A stretch of 64,000 nt of DNA from Chionoecetes opilio (GCA_016584305.1 JACEEZ010004931.1:51001-115000), one strand, 5' to 3'. Numbered from the stretch's first letter, positions 33,658 to 45,224 are shown. Notes: generated by a model from the letters alone, not told the origin. Translations and numbers: made by a program.

Positions 33658-36600
33658 CCTTCCCTCCCAAGGCAATGTGTACACCCTCAGTCCCCTCACA
33701 GATGCTCAGGGTTACTCAAAACTACTGGTGACCTCGCTCCAGAGAAAGGCAAGTGTCTCCAAGTAATGTTATCTTATTATCTTATTACTGCCCGTTCCAG
33801 TTCCTTCCCTCATTTGTCCTCCCTTTCCCGACCTCTCTGTCTTGCGGACATTCTCCCGGAATCCCCCTCCTTCTCCCTGGAAAATTTAACCTCCTTCCTC
33901 CAACAAATCCACATCCTGCATCTGATCTAACCATCCTGCTGTAACATTCCGTTCTTTCCTTCATCGTTTCACTATTTCTCGATAACCCCTCCCCTTTTAT
34001 GCTTTGCCATAGTGCCATATGACCTCTGATGTCTGGCACATTCACCTTTTTTGGCATTAAATCAATCAATCAAGCCAAGTAATGGTTAGTTTCTTACACT
34101 TCTTTATATAAGTTTCATTGCATAAATGGAATAATTTTTCTGTTGCATTCCTCCTCCTCCTCCTTTTCCTCCACCTTCTCTTTCTCCTCCTCCTCCTCGC
34201 TTTATTCCCCTTCCCCTCCCCTTTATCCCCCTCCCCTTCTTTCGTGTGTAGTTTCCTACTAGTAAAACATAGTTCAGCAGATACCCTCGTTATAGACCAA
34301 AAGGTATCCTGGTATCTGTGTTTCCTTTGTAATCCTCCTCTTGTGGTGCTCTCAAGGTTAGTATGTGACGAGTAAGATGTTCACTGTCTCATGGCACCAG
34401 TATCGCTTTGATATGCCTGAACATGAACCCACAAGCGGGCATTATGGCAGCCTTGGTTTGGGAAGGTATACAAGTTAAGGGGCCACCGAAATACTGGTGT
34501 TGCACAAAGATCCCCTTAACTCCACCTTAATTGTGCAGGAGAGCAAGTGATTCTAATAATTTTGGCACAGGCAATGTGAACAACGCACCATGGAACCAAC
34601 AAAATAGTTGCCATGCACGATCAGAAATGGTCCACACCACCCTGAAAAAGGTAGGAAGCAGGCATAAGGTATAGAACAAAAATTCATAAGGTATAGAACA
34701 AAAATTCATAAGGTATAGAACAAAAACTCATTAGGTATAGAACAAAAATTCATTAGGTATAGAGCAAAAATTCATAAGGTATAGAACAAAAATTAATAAA
34801 CTTTTCTTTTCCAGATATTTTGTCTGGAGTACAAGAATGGCAGGCCTTGTATGAGGGAATATCCATTCACATATATACCGGGTAAGCACGGCCAATATTC
34901 ATTACTTTTTTTTAATGTTGTTGACCAAGAAAGGCATGAATTTAATGATCAAGTAAGTGACAGTAGTGAATGTCCTTATCTCATATTACTCAAATTGTGA
35001 TAGTGGTAGAGTTTCCTGTGGTAGTGGTGACATTTATAACAACTGTGATATTAACAAATCATCCAGAAAAAACATCAAATGTGAGCAAAATTTAAATTGC
35101 CATTTATATCATAGCTATATAACCATAGCTGTGGTAACCCGGATGTCACACTAGCCCTGTGTCCCGGGGTAACGGGTTCTCACCCACCACAGGCTCAAAG
35201 GCTAATGCGACGGAGATGAGCACTGAGGCCACGCACAGCATAGCGTTTGCCCCCATCTTTACTGAAATGACCTGAAAATTAAGTGATTTATAAGGTTTCC
35301 TCTGGAGGTTTTCACTGCTATGTATATGGTGGCAATATTTTTACCAACATGTAAATTTATGTATATATGTTGTATTCTTCAGGTTGTTTTCATGTCCTCT
35401 CCTGACTCCTATGTCCCATACATACATGTCTTCCCATTCAATTATTTACATTGCATTATACACTGGTATTAAGTCTTTCTCTCCTTCCCTCTAACGAAGA
35501 TTTGGTGTTTGTGATGACTGCAGAAGTATGCTCGTCTGATCTTTCTCCCACCGTCATGCTAGGCATTATATATCTTATGAAATAGCCCCAAATTTAGGGC
35601 ACTATGATGGTTGGCAATGTTTATATCCTTTACCGTGAGAAAATCTGAGCATGATATTTTTCTATCATTATTTTAATGGAAACCTTATGTGCATTTTCTT
35701 TGCAGCTGGGGCAGAAATAGTATCAATTGATGCTGTGAATAGATCTGTGATCCAAGAAGACTTCATTATAGGGATCACCATAATAAAGGTAAACTGAAGT
35801 ATCCCTTACCTTATGCTTCATTGGAAACCCTTTCTTGATAGGCATCGAGTTTTTTTTGTTTTCATTACACATGTGGATTGAAAATAGTAGGTTCTCTATT
35901 AGATGGTATTATAGTCTGTTTTTTTAACGAGGCAAAAAATCCTGACCCGTTGCTGCTTACTGACTGATATTTGATGCCAGGAGAAGGGAATACTATGCTT
36001 CTTCTAAATTTCAGGTGTAATTTATCATAGCTAACCATATTATCAGGTAAACAGAGGCATTATTTTAAACATGGGACCTTAAAATAGAATGGAATTTTTG
36101 CCTTGTTAAAAAAAATTGACTATGTATAGTAGTGCATGAGTTTTTTGTGTAAAGAGCTAAAAACTTAAAACAGCAGATGGTTGCTGCACCCTCCCCATCA
36201 GTCCAACCTAACATAAGAACATAAGAAAATAAGGAAGCTACAAGAGGCCGCGAGATCTACATGAGGTAGTTCCTGTCACTTAACACTACCTACATCCACC
36301 TTTCATCCCCAGCCATTAATTTATCTAGCCTTGCTTTAAAGCTCTCTAATGACTCCGCACTAACTACCTGTCTATTGAGTCCATTCCAATCATTTACCAC
36401 CCTATTTGTGAACCAGTTTTTCCCTATTTCTTTTTTAAATCTATGCTTGTGTAAGGAACAAGGTGTACTAACGGAGGTTTTGAGGTGAAGAGGTGTATGT
36501 GTATGCTTTAGTACTACGTAAAAGTTTTGTATTTTCAAATATAACTCAGAAGAAGTTTTATCAATTTTTTTCAGAAAGAGGATGGGAAAGGTGAGCAGAG

Positions 36601-39600
36601 TCAGTTCTTCAACATATACTCTGACTGGGATCTTAACTCTGACAGTGCTCTGGAGGTGGTCTCTCAGAACTGCCTGACTCTCAACTTGGATTTTGTGCCT
36701 TACCATCTCTATCATACACAGACCAATATCAAGAATGGATGGCAGGTAGTGTTTGTATTTTCTTCCTTGATTTTTTATACTGTACAGGGTTGCATGGCTA
36801 AAGATGTGGCGAGGACCTAGCAAAGAAACTTCTTGCACTTGGAGCTTGTTGTTAATATTATGAAGAAGGGAAGCACATCACTTCACTCCATCTTTCATAA
36901 GTGTTAACCCCTTGAGGCCAAGAACGTTATTTCCATTGTGATTTGGGTAACATTAGACGATTTTTAGTGACTATAAGCAATATTTTATAGATATGACCTG
37001 ATTAGTATCCTTGTCCACTAGCTAATGTGGTATATATTCAGTTACTTTTTGTAATTTTATGGCTCGACAACATACAATTTTGTATAGCAAAGGAAAGATC
37101 TGGGCGTGAAGGGGTGAAACTGTTACTTTTTATTTTGGTATATACTCAGTTGTATTTGAATATGCTAAAATCTTTTTCCCCTTAATATTTTTGCTGAAAT
37201 GAGTGTGCGTCTAATATGCCTGTGCGTCTTACATGCTTAAATGGGAAGATAGTGCTGGAGTATTTGAACGGGAGAGGAGGTGTAATAGTGAGAGGATTGA
37301 AAGATTTGAGACTGAAGTGCATGGGCAAATACAAATAGACTCTTCTGCCATGGCCACCCCCTTGAACCCCCTTGAGGGAGTTCCAAGAAACAGACGTCAG
37401 TGTAAACTACATTAGACTATCATCATCCAAACTATAGTACAGTAGAAGCTCAATTTAACGAAACTTGATTTACCGGAAAGCTCAATTTAGCTGAAATATT
37501 TAAATTTCGTTATTCTATTTTTCATAATACATGCGGTATTTATTATCATCAATGTTTATCTTGTGCCACCCGTGTACCTCAGCTCATGTGTTTTATTCAT
37601 CTATCAAGGTACAGCAAAAGCTCTATATAATGGAATAATTCAGCCATGACTAATTCCGGTAAATCAAGTTTTCCGCTAAATCGAACTTACGTTATTTGCT
37701 CCTGACATAGCTCATTATATAACTGAATTTTCCATAAAATTGAGAGCTTTTCTGGTAAATCCTGTTTCTGCAGTGGTCTGTATGGCCCCCAAGCCTACCC
37801 AAACGTGTGGGTAGGCGACCGTTAGCGGAACCGCATCAAATATTGCTACATTTAGGGGAATTTTCTGCTATATCCTAGCATTGAAAAATAGAATAACGAA
37901 ATTTAAATATTTCAGCTAAATTGAGCTTTCCGGTAAATCAAGTTTCGTTAAACTGAGCTTCTACTGTACTATAGTTTGGATGATGATAGTCTAATGTAGT
38001 TTACACTGACGTCTGTTTCTTGGAACTCCCTCAAGGGGGTTCAAGGGGGTGGCCATGGCAGATGAGTCTATTTGTATTTGCCCATGCACTTCAGTCTCAA
38101 ATCTTTCAATCCTCTCACTATTACACCTCCTCTCCCGTTCAAATACTCCAGCACTATCTTCCCATTTAACCCCTTGAGGCCCAGAACGTAATTTCCATTG
38201 TAATTTGGGTACCATTAGACGATTTTTAGTGAATATAAGCAATGTTTTTATCGATATGACCTGTTTAGTATCCATGTCCACTAATTAATTTGGTATATTC
38301 AGTTACTTTTCGTAATTTTATGGCTCGACAACAGGCGATTATTTATAGCAAAGAAAAGATCTGGGCGTGAAGGGGTTAACAAGGGGTCATCCTGTACTGC
38401 CAACATCTGTTCTACTCTTATGATGAGGGTGATGTATGCTTTGCCAGACAGTATGGTTGTTGAGTGGCAGCGACCACCGTATTCACGTGTACCACTCCGA
38501 TAAGGTGTCGTATCAGGAGGAAGACAGAGACTCGCCTTCCTTCCCTGAGTTCAGTAGCCTTACTCAGATCACACTATGGATGGACATCTTATATTCACCT
38601 GACAAAAAGAGGTAAATAGTGATATAGTGTGTGTCCAACAAAGGTTCACTCACTGTATTTACCTAGTTGTATTTACCTAGTTGCAGCATACAGGGCCTGA
38701 GCTATACTCGTGTGATCCTGTCTCTGTACATTACTCTTATGTTTCCCCTAAAAGGATGCACACTCTTTACTTTTTGATATAGCACTTGTTCATCTAGCAG
38801 AGAATAGGTACAGGATGTAAGCCGAGGAATTCTGACCTCTAAATCCTGGCAGGTGTTGAGGGTAGCAATCCTTTACTCCTGTAAGTGTGGATGTGGTGTG
38901 GATGTATTGATGTGCGTGCTCTGTTTGTGTGTGTTGTTTTGGGGTCTTTAAAAGGAGTCTGGATAAATTCATGGGGAAGAGAGGTGGATATAGGTATAGT
39001 TAAGTAACAGGAACTACCTCGTGTAGGTCTCACAGCCTCTTGTAGCTTCCTTATTTTCTTATGTTCTTATGTGAAAGACTAGAAATCAGGCGCCTAGAAT
39101 TGAAACGGCACAAGCGCCACTTTTAAAACACTGAGAAAAATGCGCTTAAAGTTTAATCAAAGAAAATCAAGATGTGAAACGGCACAAGCGCCACTTTTTA
39201 TCAATGAAAAAAATGCACCTAAAGTGTTTTCAAAGTAAATCAGCAACAAATGAAGATATTAGATTAAACTTTAAGCACGTTTTTCTCAGTTTTTTAAAAG
39301 TGGCGCTTGTGCCGTTTCAATTCTAGGCGCCTGAAATGGTCTACACTACACCACAAAATAATTAAATTCCTCACAAAGTTGTGGTGGTATTGCAGGCGAG
39401 TATCAGCAGTGGGTGGTGAGGGCGGCAAGGTGGAAGTGTTTGGTGTTACCTTGGACCCATTGCCACATGTTACCTCGAGTCAGTCAGTGTCTTGGGACTA
39501 TCCAATTTCCTCAGTCAACATTTTCAACCTGAAGACCACATTGCCAGTCCCAATGTTTCTCAAAGGTAATGCATATGAATCATTGTTGTAACTCATTATA

Positions 39601-41385
39601 CTACTCCTCCATTCATTGCTACCCATTCTTCATACATATGTTTATGTAGTGATGTGATGTACTTTGGGAGATGGTGCCTGAGTGATTAGGCCCTGGAGGT
39701 GGTAAGCTCAGAGTCCCGAGTTCAAGACTTGCCGGGAACAAATTCTCTCTGCAATCTTTGAGTGGCTGAAAATTACCCACATACTGTCCATCAACCCTAT
39801 CTTTAATGACAAGTGACAAGGGGTACACTGCGGGGTAACATGAGCCTTTATTTGTCATTGGTGGCACTATTCTGCTGCCTCAAGTCTTGGATGAGGGCCA
39901 ATCCTAAGTTCCCTTAAGTGAAAAGCTTCTAGGTACTATAGGCTCAAATCAATCAATCAATCACTAGGGGCAGACGCCGGGGGGCGCGCTGCCTCGCCCA
40001 CCCAAGGACGCCACTCCTGTGTGTCATCACCTAGAGGTCCTATCAATTGTTCTATTTTTCTTTGAATCTGGTTGCTGCATCCTGCTTTTCCTTAAGTGAT
40101 GCCTTATAGGTGTGGCAAATGGGTGTTTATATAAAAAGAATTAATGATACATACCTATGTTGTGTTGATTATTCAAACAATACATTTTCAGCTTTTGTAG
40201 CACAGGATGATCAAGACTGCAAGGAAGATGTCGTCCATGTTGCAGTATGTACATCACTGGAATCTTGCCACATATATAGGTATGCTTGGTGACTAGTCAG
40301 GCATTGTCATGGTTATTAGCCATGAATGTCAGTGATTGATTTGAATGTTCATGTTTTGGTGATTGACTGTATGGTTCTTTCGAGGGAATACTATTGTTGT
40401 TTGCTTTACAAACTTTGTTGTTAATATTCATTTTTTTCGTTAGCCAGTTTTAGAATATTCAAGGTTTGTAAAGCACGTTATGAATTACAGATACAGGCTA
40501 TGCATGATACAGATGCTTTGAATACTTTAACTTTTTATAATATTTCAGGGACTTTTTGCATTCCCGTGGAAGCTGCCTTTTGCCTGAGTCAAGCGCACAT
40601 GATGTAGTGATGTGTTGTACTGTTTGTGATATTGATCATGATGGCAAGAATGAAGTGCTTATTGGCACATATGGACAAGTAAGTATTCCATGTACAATGC
40701 TGGATTAAATGAGAGTTCTTTTTACAAACCATATACCGTATATCAGTATTTGTTCAGCACAAGATGGCAGGGCATTGTTGCAGCTTCACTTTCTCTAGAT
40801 CTATAAGTTCCGAATTTCATAGGAACCAATAGCTACTCCCCACAGGTTGTCCTGGTGTATAAGTTAAGGGAGGAGGATGAGGAGGAAGACCAGGAGGAGT
40901 CATCCTCTCCCTGGAGGGTACAACACACCATGAAGCTGCCCTGTCCTGTGCTCTCCATTATATACTGTGATGTGACAGGTGATGGATGCTTTGAACTTGT
41001 CATCATGACCACTGCAGGGATACACATTTTTCAGGTAACTCTAAAAAGCCCACAGATGATTAATAGTTAACAATTCATTAGTTAAAGAAGGACCTGAAGT
41101 GAGCTTTCCCAATAAATTTTTATCATGAGTTTACTTATGTGAGAAATCCCTCTCAGTAGATAATATTTTATTATTTTATCTGTACTGCTACCTTTATGAG
41201 CTGATGGGAGTTTAGGAGAAATCTCGGATGTTGACTTGCATTAAAAAGATGCTGTATCATTAATAATAATTCATTAACACATCACTCTTATTTTGCAGCA
41301 TGATCCTAGAGACATGGCTGCTCTTGTCCTTAGGAGGTTGAGGGCCTTGACAGAGCATGAAAAGCTCTCAGCACTTGGAACCTGA
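33658..41385 (+). CDS. KPTN: Kaptin, KICSTOR complex subunit, lacking the N-terminal exon
   Basis: Ten exons: 33658-33748, 34815-34881, 35706-35788, 36575-36745, 38448-38611, 39396-39565, 40192-40279, 40549-40678, 40846-41034, 41299-41385 (TGA). All phases fit; 412 residues are encoded against 436 in human kaptin, so about 10-25 N-terminal residues are missing. Conserved segments: LPSQGNVYTL, EYPFTYIPGAGAEIVSID, NIYSDWDLNSDSALE..SQNCLTLNL, VWLLSGSDHRIHVYH, FPEFSSLTQITLWMDI, CDIDHDGKNEVLIGTYGQ, DVTGDGCFELVIMTTAGIHIFQ, and LVLRRLRAL at the end. The two DxDxDG-type FG-GAP-like motifs belong to its beta-propeller. Known role: with ITFG2, KICS2 and SZT2 it holds GATOR1 at lysosomes and restrains mTORC1; kaptin was first described as actin-associated. 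The first visible intron has a GC donor (AAAG/GCAAGT at 33749). Introns hold MITEs, a large palindrome and SINE/LINE pieces. Confidence 0.93.
33805..34073 (+). mobile_element. Dispersed SINE-like repeat, second copy
   Basis: Inverted copy of 15600-15885, here ending TTTGGCATTAAATCAATCAATCAA. It begins about 55 bp after the KPTN 5' splice site at 33748. Confidence 0.7.
34410..34565. repeat. Dispersed repeat shared with 50008-50185
   Basis: Both contain GAACATGAAxCCACAA, a GGTATTAA/GGTATACAA region, TTAAGGGG, and CAGGAGAGCAAGTGA in the same order. Divergence is substantial; old repeat of unknown type. Confidence 0.55.
34668..34797. repeat. 22-bp tandem array in KPTN intron
   Basis: Six to seven copies of AAGGTATAGAACAAAAATTC-type units, ending about 17 bp before the splice acceptor of the exon at 34815. 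Confidence 0.9.
36212..36450 (-). mobile_element. LINE 3' end (family A), minus orientation
   Basis: Encodes FKKEIGKNWFTNRVVNDWN...SFKARLDKLMAGDERWM stop on the minus strand, with the tail ACATAAGAACATAAG at the left. Antisense in a KPTN intron, about 125 bp before the exon at 36575. Confidence 0.8.
36904..37118 (+). mobile_element. piggyBac-type MITE, copy 7
   Basis: Left TTAA intact, right one mutated to TGAA. Same family; in KPTN intron 4. Confidence 0.82.
37237..38169. mobile_element. Giant foldback: 288-bp arms with TTAA ends and pogo-like centre
   Basis: Left arm 37237-37524 and right arm 37882-38169 are inverted copies with only two mismatches that I found; the spacer is 357 bp. Both outer ends are TTAA. 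About 210 bp inward each arm contains TA-CAGTAGAAGCTCAATTT / CTGAGCTTCTACTG-TA, which looks like the inverted ends of a pogo/Tigger-type MITE. Each outer arm reads as the same open peptide (WEDSAGVFERERRCNSERI...), the single arm difference there being synonymous; no known domain. It shares its right TTAA with the MITE that follows. It lies in a KPTN intron. Confidence 0.85.
38166..38379 (+). mobile_element. piggyBac-type MITE, copy 8
   Basis: TTAA both sides; its left TTAA is also the right edge of the 37237-38169 foldback. It ends about 68 bp before the KPTN exon at 38448. Confidence 0.85.
38940..39075 (+). mobile_element. LINE 3' end (family A), short copy
   Basis: Only the last coding residues, the 3' UTR (GGAACTACCTCGTGTAGGTC, CCTCTTGTAGCTTCC) and the TTCTTATG tail remain. 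In KPTN intron 5. Confidence 0.7.
39086..39334. mobile_element. Foldback MITE with ~72-bp inverted ends
   Basis: Left CAGGCGCCTAGAATTGAAAC through GCGCCACTTTTAAAA to TTTAATC is inverted at the right (to AGGCGCCTG). GAAAT appears at both outer edges, a possible short target duplication. A third, direct copy of ACGGCACAAGCGCCACTTTT lies inside near 39178. Confidence 0.85.
39670..39960 (+). mobile_element. tRNA-derived SINE (family 3)
   Basis: Head GATGGTGCCTGAGTGATTAG with box B-like GAGTTCAAGACT, a ~200-bp body, and a tail of CAATCAATCAATCA. In the KPTN intron after the exon ending at 39565. Confidence 0.65.
39961..40045 (-). mobile_element. RTE LINE 3' end, short piece
   Basis: GGGGCAGACGCCGGGGGGCG and GACGCCACTCC match the C-terminal coding end of the element at 6716-7975 in the same orientation. 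Its tail is fused to the tail of the SINE to its left. Confidence 0.75.
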
Positions 41386-41449
41386 GCTGCTTTGCTGCTT
41401 AACCTAAGCGTGAACCTAAGCTGCATATCCATAACTTCCCATAACATCC

Positions 41450-43010
41450 TCAAATCCTGTTTTATCTCACCTAATATATCTGTTTCAGTCTCCTCCAATT
41501 GTCTTTATTATATCTTTCCACTTATGTTACACTTTCTGCCAGCTCATGTCTAATCAGAATTCCTACTTTACTGAGTCCAGTGTCATCCCCGCTGTACCAA
41601 AACTTATACTTTTCCTTATCACTTCCGAGTGTTGTACTTCCTTGTCCTTTATACCTTACCTCATGCACACACCATGCATCGACTCTTCTCCTCGCCAGCA
41701 TCTCCACAACTTCTTACTCCTACCTCGCTTTGTTCCAACATTTACTGTTCCGATCTTCACAGCTCCTACTTCACCGTGCCTGGGGATTCTTAGCACCCTC
41801 TGCCCATTTAAAGGCTGCCAGGGACTGAGGGCCATTTGTCTTTGTCGGCGTTCGTTCATATTTGCGGCATGACTTTAACGCCTCGGATGCCCTTCCTTAC
41901 TGGCAACCACAGTTTTTGGCTGAGGACCTAGGCGGATTTCCTACCATGGCTAACGAGCCCCATCTGCCAGGGTTTGCAGTCAGAGTTGTCCCTTTCTTTT
42001 GTGGATTGCTTACCATGGCTACGACCCCACTTGCCCGGATTGGATTGGTGAAGTGGCATGGCATGTCCACACTAGGGTTTCCTCCCCGGGATCCCGGGCG
42101 TAAGTGATTATGGTTTTTTTCCCGGGAAATTGGTTCAAATCCCGGGATTCTTATTGTTGTTCCTTATCTCAGATTTGCTTAAAAATGGCATAGAATCATT
42201 CTTTTTTTTTTTACAATAGCTATCTTTTAATATCATTCTATATATCATTGGATTTCTTTTGTGGCTAACAGAAGGAGATTGACTGTTTGTGCTTATTGGA
42301 GAGTAATTTCATGAACAACTGTTGATGTGTGCGTGACTGTGTGTCTTGTGTGCACCGTGCACAAATTATTTTATGCTATTATCTTTATTTTTTTCCACTG
42401 GTCATTTAAGTTTTTCTTTAGGTTTCTTTAGAATGTGCCTTCCAAATGCCATTAAATATAGAATTCTTATTCTTTTATAAAAGGCAACTTTGAATGCAAT
42501 TCCAAATGTCTGAGTTTCTTATGTGGCTAACAGAATGAGATTAGATAAACAAAATGTTGCTTATTTAGTCAGATGATGTAGCTATTTCTGCAGCAGTATG
42601 CAAGGTAATAAAGAGAACATTGCTTCAGTGTCATAACATTTATCAATTCAATTGCCTTTCAAATAATATACAGATACTACACTAATGAAGTATGTGGGGC
42701 TCACACTTCACACAGCATTAGTTAGTACAAATATTACCTGATGCGGGACATCCCGGGATCCCGGGAAATATCCTGGTTTGTCCCAGAATCCTGGGATGCT
42801 AAGAAACCCCCAAAAAAGGAAACCCTAGTCCACACTTTGGTGGGCCATGCACACATCATCTCTGGGGCTCCAACCTGCTCCTAGATCCTTCTGAGATTTA
42901 GCCTGGGACAGCAAGCTCCCAGTTACCAGGGGTGCCACGAGGAGGCCTTCTGAAAGTGTTGACAAGGAAGCGGCTATGTAGTGCTGGGAGGAAAGACTTG
43001 CATCACTTGA
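41450..43010 (-). pseudogene. RTE LINE 5' part: 5' UTR and start of the endonuclease, interrupted
   Basis: Minus-strand reading at 41522-41860 gives IGTVNVGTKRGRS, MLARRRVDAWCVHEVRYKGQG, KYKFWYSGDDTG and VGILIRHELAESV, the first half of an APE-type endonuclease domain as in RTE LINEs. A frameshift lies between the two halves. Coding breaks off near 41500, so the copy is 3'-truncated. The GC-rich upstream part continues to about 43010 and is interrupted by the hAT element 42073-42827. It is antisense to KPTN and starts within about 100 bp of the KPTN stop codon. Confidence 0.75.
42073..42827. mobile_element. hAT-type element with perfect 8-bp target duplication
   Basis: Ends TAGGGTTTCC and GGAAACCCTA; target duplication GTCCACAC at 42065-42072 and 42828-42835. 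CCCGGGATCCCGGG palindromes lie near both ends as subterminal motifs. 755 bp, AT-rich core, no transposase. Inserted into the RTE copy. It contains an AATAAA that could serve KPTN transcripts. Confidence 0.92.
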
Positions 43011-43485
43011 TCACAAGTTCAATATTCTACCATTAATATTATACTGGGCCTCTATTTGAAGATTTGAATGTTGTTGTTTTTCTATTATATGAGGTCTTTC
43101 CTGTGTTTATACTCATAGGTGTCTTTTACCAAGTTATCTTGCCTTTCTGATTAAATGATGTGAATTTTCCATAACCCATTTGTTTATCCAATACAATTTT
43201 TGCTGAATTGGATGTGATTTTTGATGAAAATATGCTGCATCAGCTGGCACGGCACAGCCAAAGTACAGCATGGTTTTATCTTTTTCTGAGTCATAATATG
43301 GAGCTTCTTGACCGAAATGGTAGAGTAGTGCTAGGGCCAAGATGCTGATCTTAGAGCAAGTGTGGGCAACCTATTATAGTATATGATTTTTTCAAGATTT
43401 TAAAGGGCTGTCTCAAAGGGTTTAATTCCTTTAACTATCCAATCTAACATTTGGATAAAATGTGCTCAGACATGTCAGGTGTAGG

Positions 43486-43787
43486 CAAGGGCGTAGCCAG
43501 AGGGGGGGCCAATGGGGCCATGGCCCCCCCCAATTCAACACATCTATTTTAGGAGTGTGGTATAATTTCATCAATTTTACTATATTGAATATCATGTAAA
43601 GAACTAATAAATGACCCCCCATAGGGCTCAATATGCCCCCAATTAAGTCATCTTCAAAAAAAAATTCTGGGGGGCTTACAGCGCCTCCCAGACCCCCAGC
43701 TGTTAAGGCTCGCTTCGCTCGCCAACCACCCCTCAACCATCATTGGAAGGTGGCCCCCCCCAATTATTTTTCCTGGCTACGCCCTTG
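43486..43787. mobile_element. hAT MITE (CAAGGGCGTAGCCAG ends), perfect 8-bp target duplication
   Basis: 302 bp. Ends CAAGGGCGTAGCCAG and CTGGCTACGCCCTTG; duplication GGTGTAGG at 43478-43485 and 43788-43795. GGCCCCCCCCAATT motifs lie next to both ends. No coding capacity. Confidence 0.95.
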
Positions 43788-43879
43788 GGTGTAGGTAACA
43801 CCAATTAACAAACTTAGTCATTAAAAACATTGTCCATATTATATACAAAGTTATCATATGATAAAAAATATAATTATAT

Positions 43880-44060
43880 CATTATCAATTATATTATAAT
43901 TGATAATTATCAATTATATTATAATTGATAATTATCAATTATATTATAATTGATAATTATCAATTATATTATAATTGATAATTATCAATTATATTATAAT
44001 TGATAATTATCAATTATATTATAATTGATAATTATCAATTATATTATAATTATATTAAAT
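43880..44060. repeat. 25-bp palindromic satellite
   Basis: About seven head-to-tail copies of a 25-bp unit; each is a perfect odd palindrome, TTATCAATTATA-T-TATAATTGATAA. The whole array can fold into hairpins or cruciforms. It decays into AT-rich sequence at 44050-44100. Confidence 0.95.
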
Positions 44061-44187
44061 ATAATTATATTAAAATATTATAATTATAATTATATTAATA
44101 AACTGTTTATTTCCAGTTCCCATAAAACAGATAGTAAAGCAGTGTTAGAAGTGGTTAATTTGTCTGGTTTGATACTTCTCTTTGAAA

Positions 44188-44415
44188 GGAATTTAAGTCA
44201 TAAGATGATCTTTATTTATTTAATGTGTAGTCTATTTCTGCAGCTTTCTTTACTTGTTCGTGTTTTTCAGGAAGTAAACTAGAAAAAAAGGGAGGAGAAA
44301 TAAAACAGCGTGTGTGAATTTAAGTCATAGGAAGACCTTGAATTATTTGATGTGTAGTTTATTTCTGCAGCTTTCTTTACTTGTTCGTGTGTTTCAGGAA
44401 GTAAACTAGAAAATA
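44188..44415. repeat. Tandem duplication (~127 bp, two copies)
   Basis: GAATTTAAGTCATA, TGTGTAG, TTTCTGCAGCTTTCTTTAC, TTGTTCGTGT and CAGGAAGTAAACTAGAAAA occur twice in order. A (GT)n run follows at 44513-44543. Confidence 0.85.
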
Positions 44416-44511
44416 AGGGAGAGGAAAAAATTATAGAAGGAGGAGGGAGGGGAAAGGGGGTTGTGGAGGGGAAAAGGGGGGGGGTTGTACTGGTGGGGGA
44501 GATACCGGCCT

Positions 44512-44546
<35 letters not shown>

Positions 44547-45224
44547 ATGAGGATAACAGAATAATAATAATTATAATAATAATAAATTTATTTCCACTAA
44601 CAGTGGTTATTCTTAATACATTGAGGAACACTTTTTTTTTAATATACGAGAAAAACGTAATCATGAAAACCATGAAAGTCTAGTAGTCTAGTAATGAAAC
44701 GTACATGAAAGTATGAAAGTACATGTACAAAAAGTAGGCTACATGAAAAATAACAAGTTAAGTCGCTAAAATCTTTAAAATTTACGGTATATAAAACATC
44801 AATAAATATAATGAAAATAGTAAGAACACAAAAATTACGGGGCAATTTTAGTAATTAAAGATAAAAAGTTGAATTAGAATCTAGGGACATTTAGGTTAAA
44901 AGAATGCAGAGATAAGAGTAAAGAGAGTCTCGGACCGCTGGTATTAAATTTTTTTATGGAAGGCGAGTGTTTCATGACATTATTGTCATGTCAGTCGGGA
45001 CGTGATTCGATGCAGACAGGAGTCGAAGCCTCGATTCGTATAAAGTAAGGACGTGTTTATATTCTTGTTTATATCAATTTATTACGCTCAAAGAGCGGCA
45101 GACCCAGTAGCTACATGAAAATGGAGTAATTACAAATGTTACGTGACATGCGGTTTTAAGCGTCTGTGCGCCCCAAGTGGCTGCTTCCAGTGCCCTGCGG
45201 TTTTAAGCGTGTGTGTGTGTGTAT
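44416..45224. other. No gene seen; microsatellites and AT-rich DNA
   Basis: Purine-rich G tracts (44430-44500), a GT run, an AAT run (44560-44590), then unremarkable DNA. Confidence 0.4.

Noticed and set aside
41499..41872. Plus-strand frames after KPTN
   Set aside because: Shadows of the RTE endonuclease fragment coded on the minus strand.
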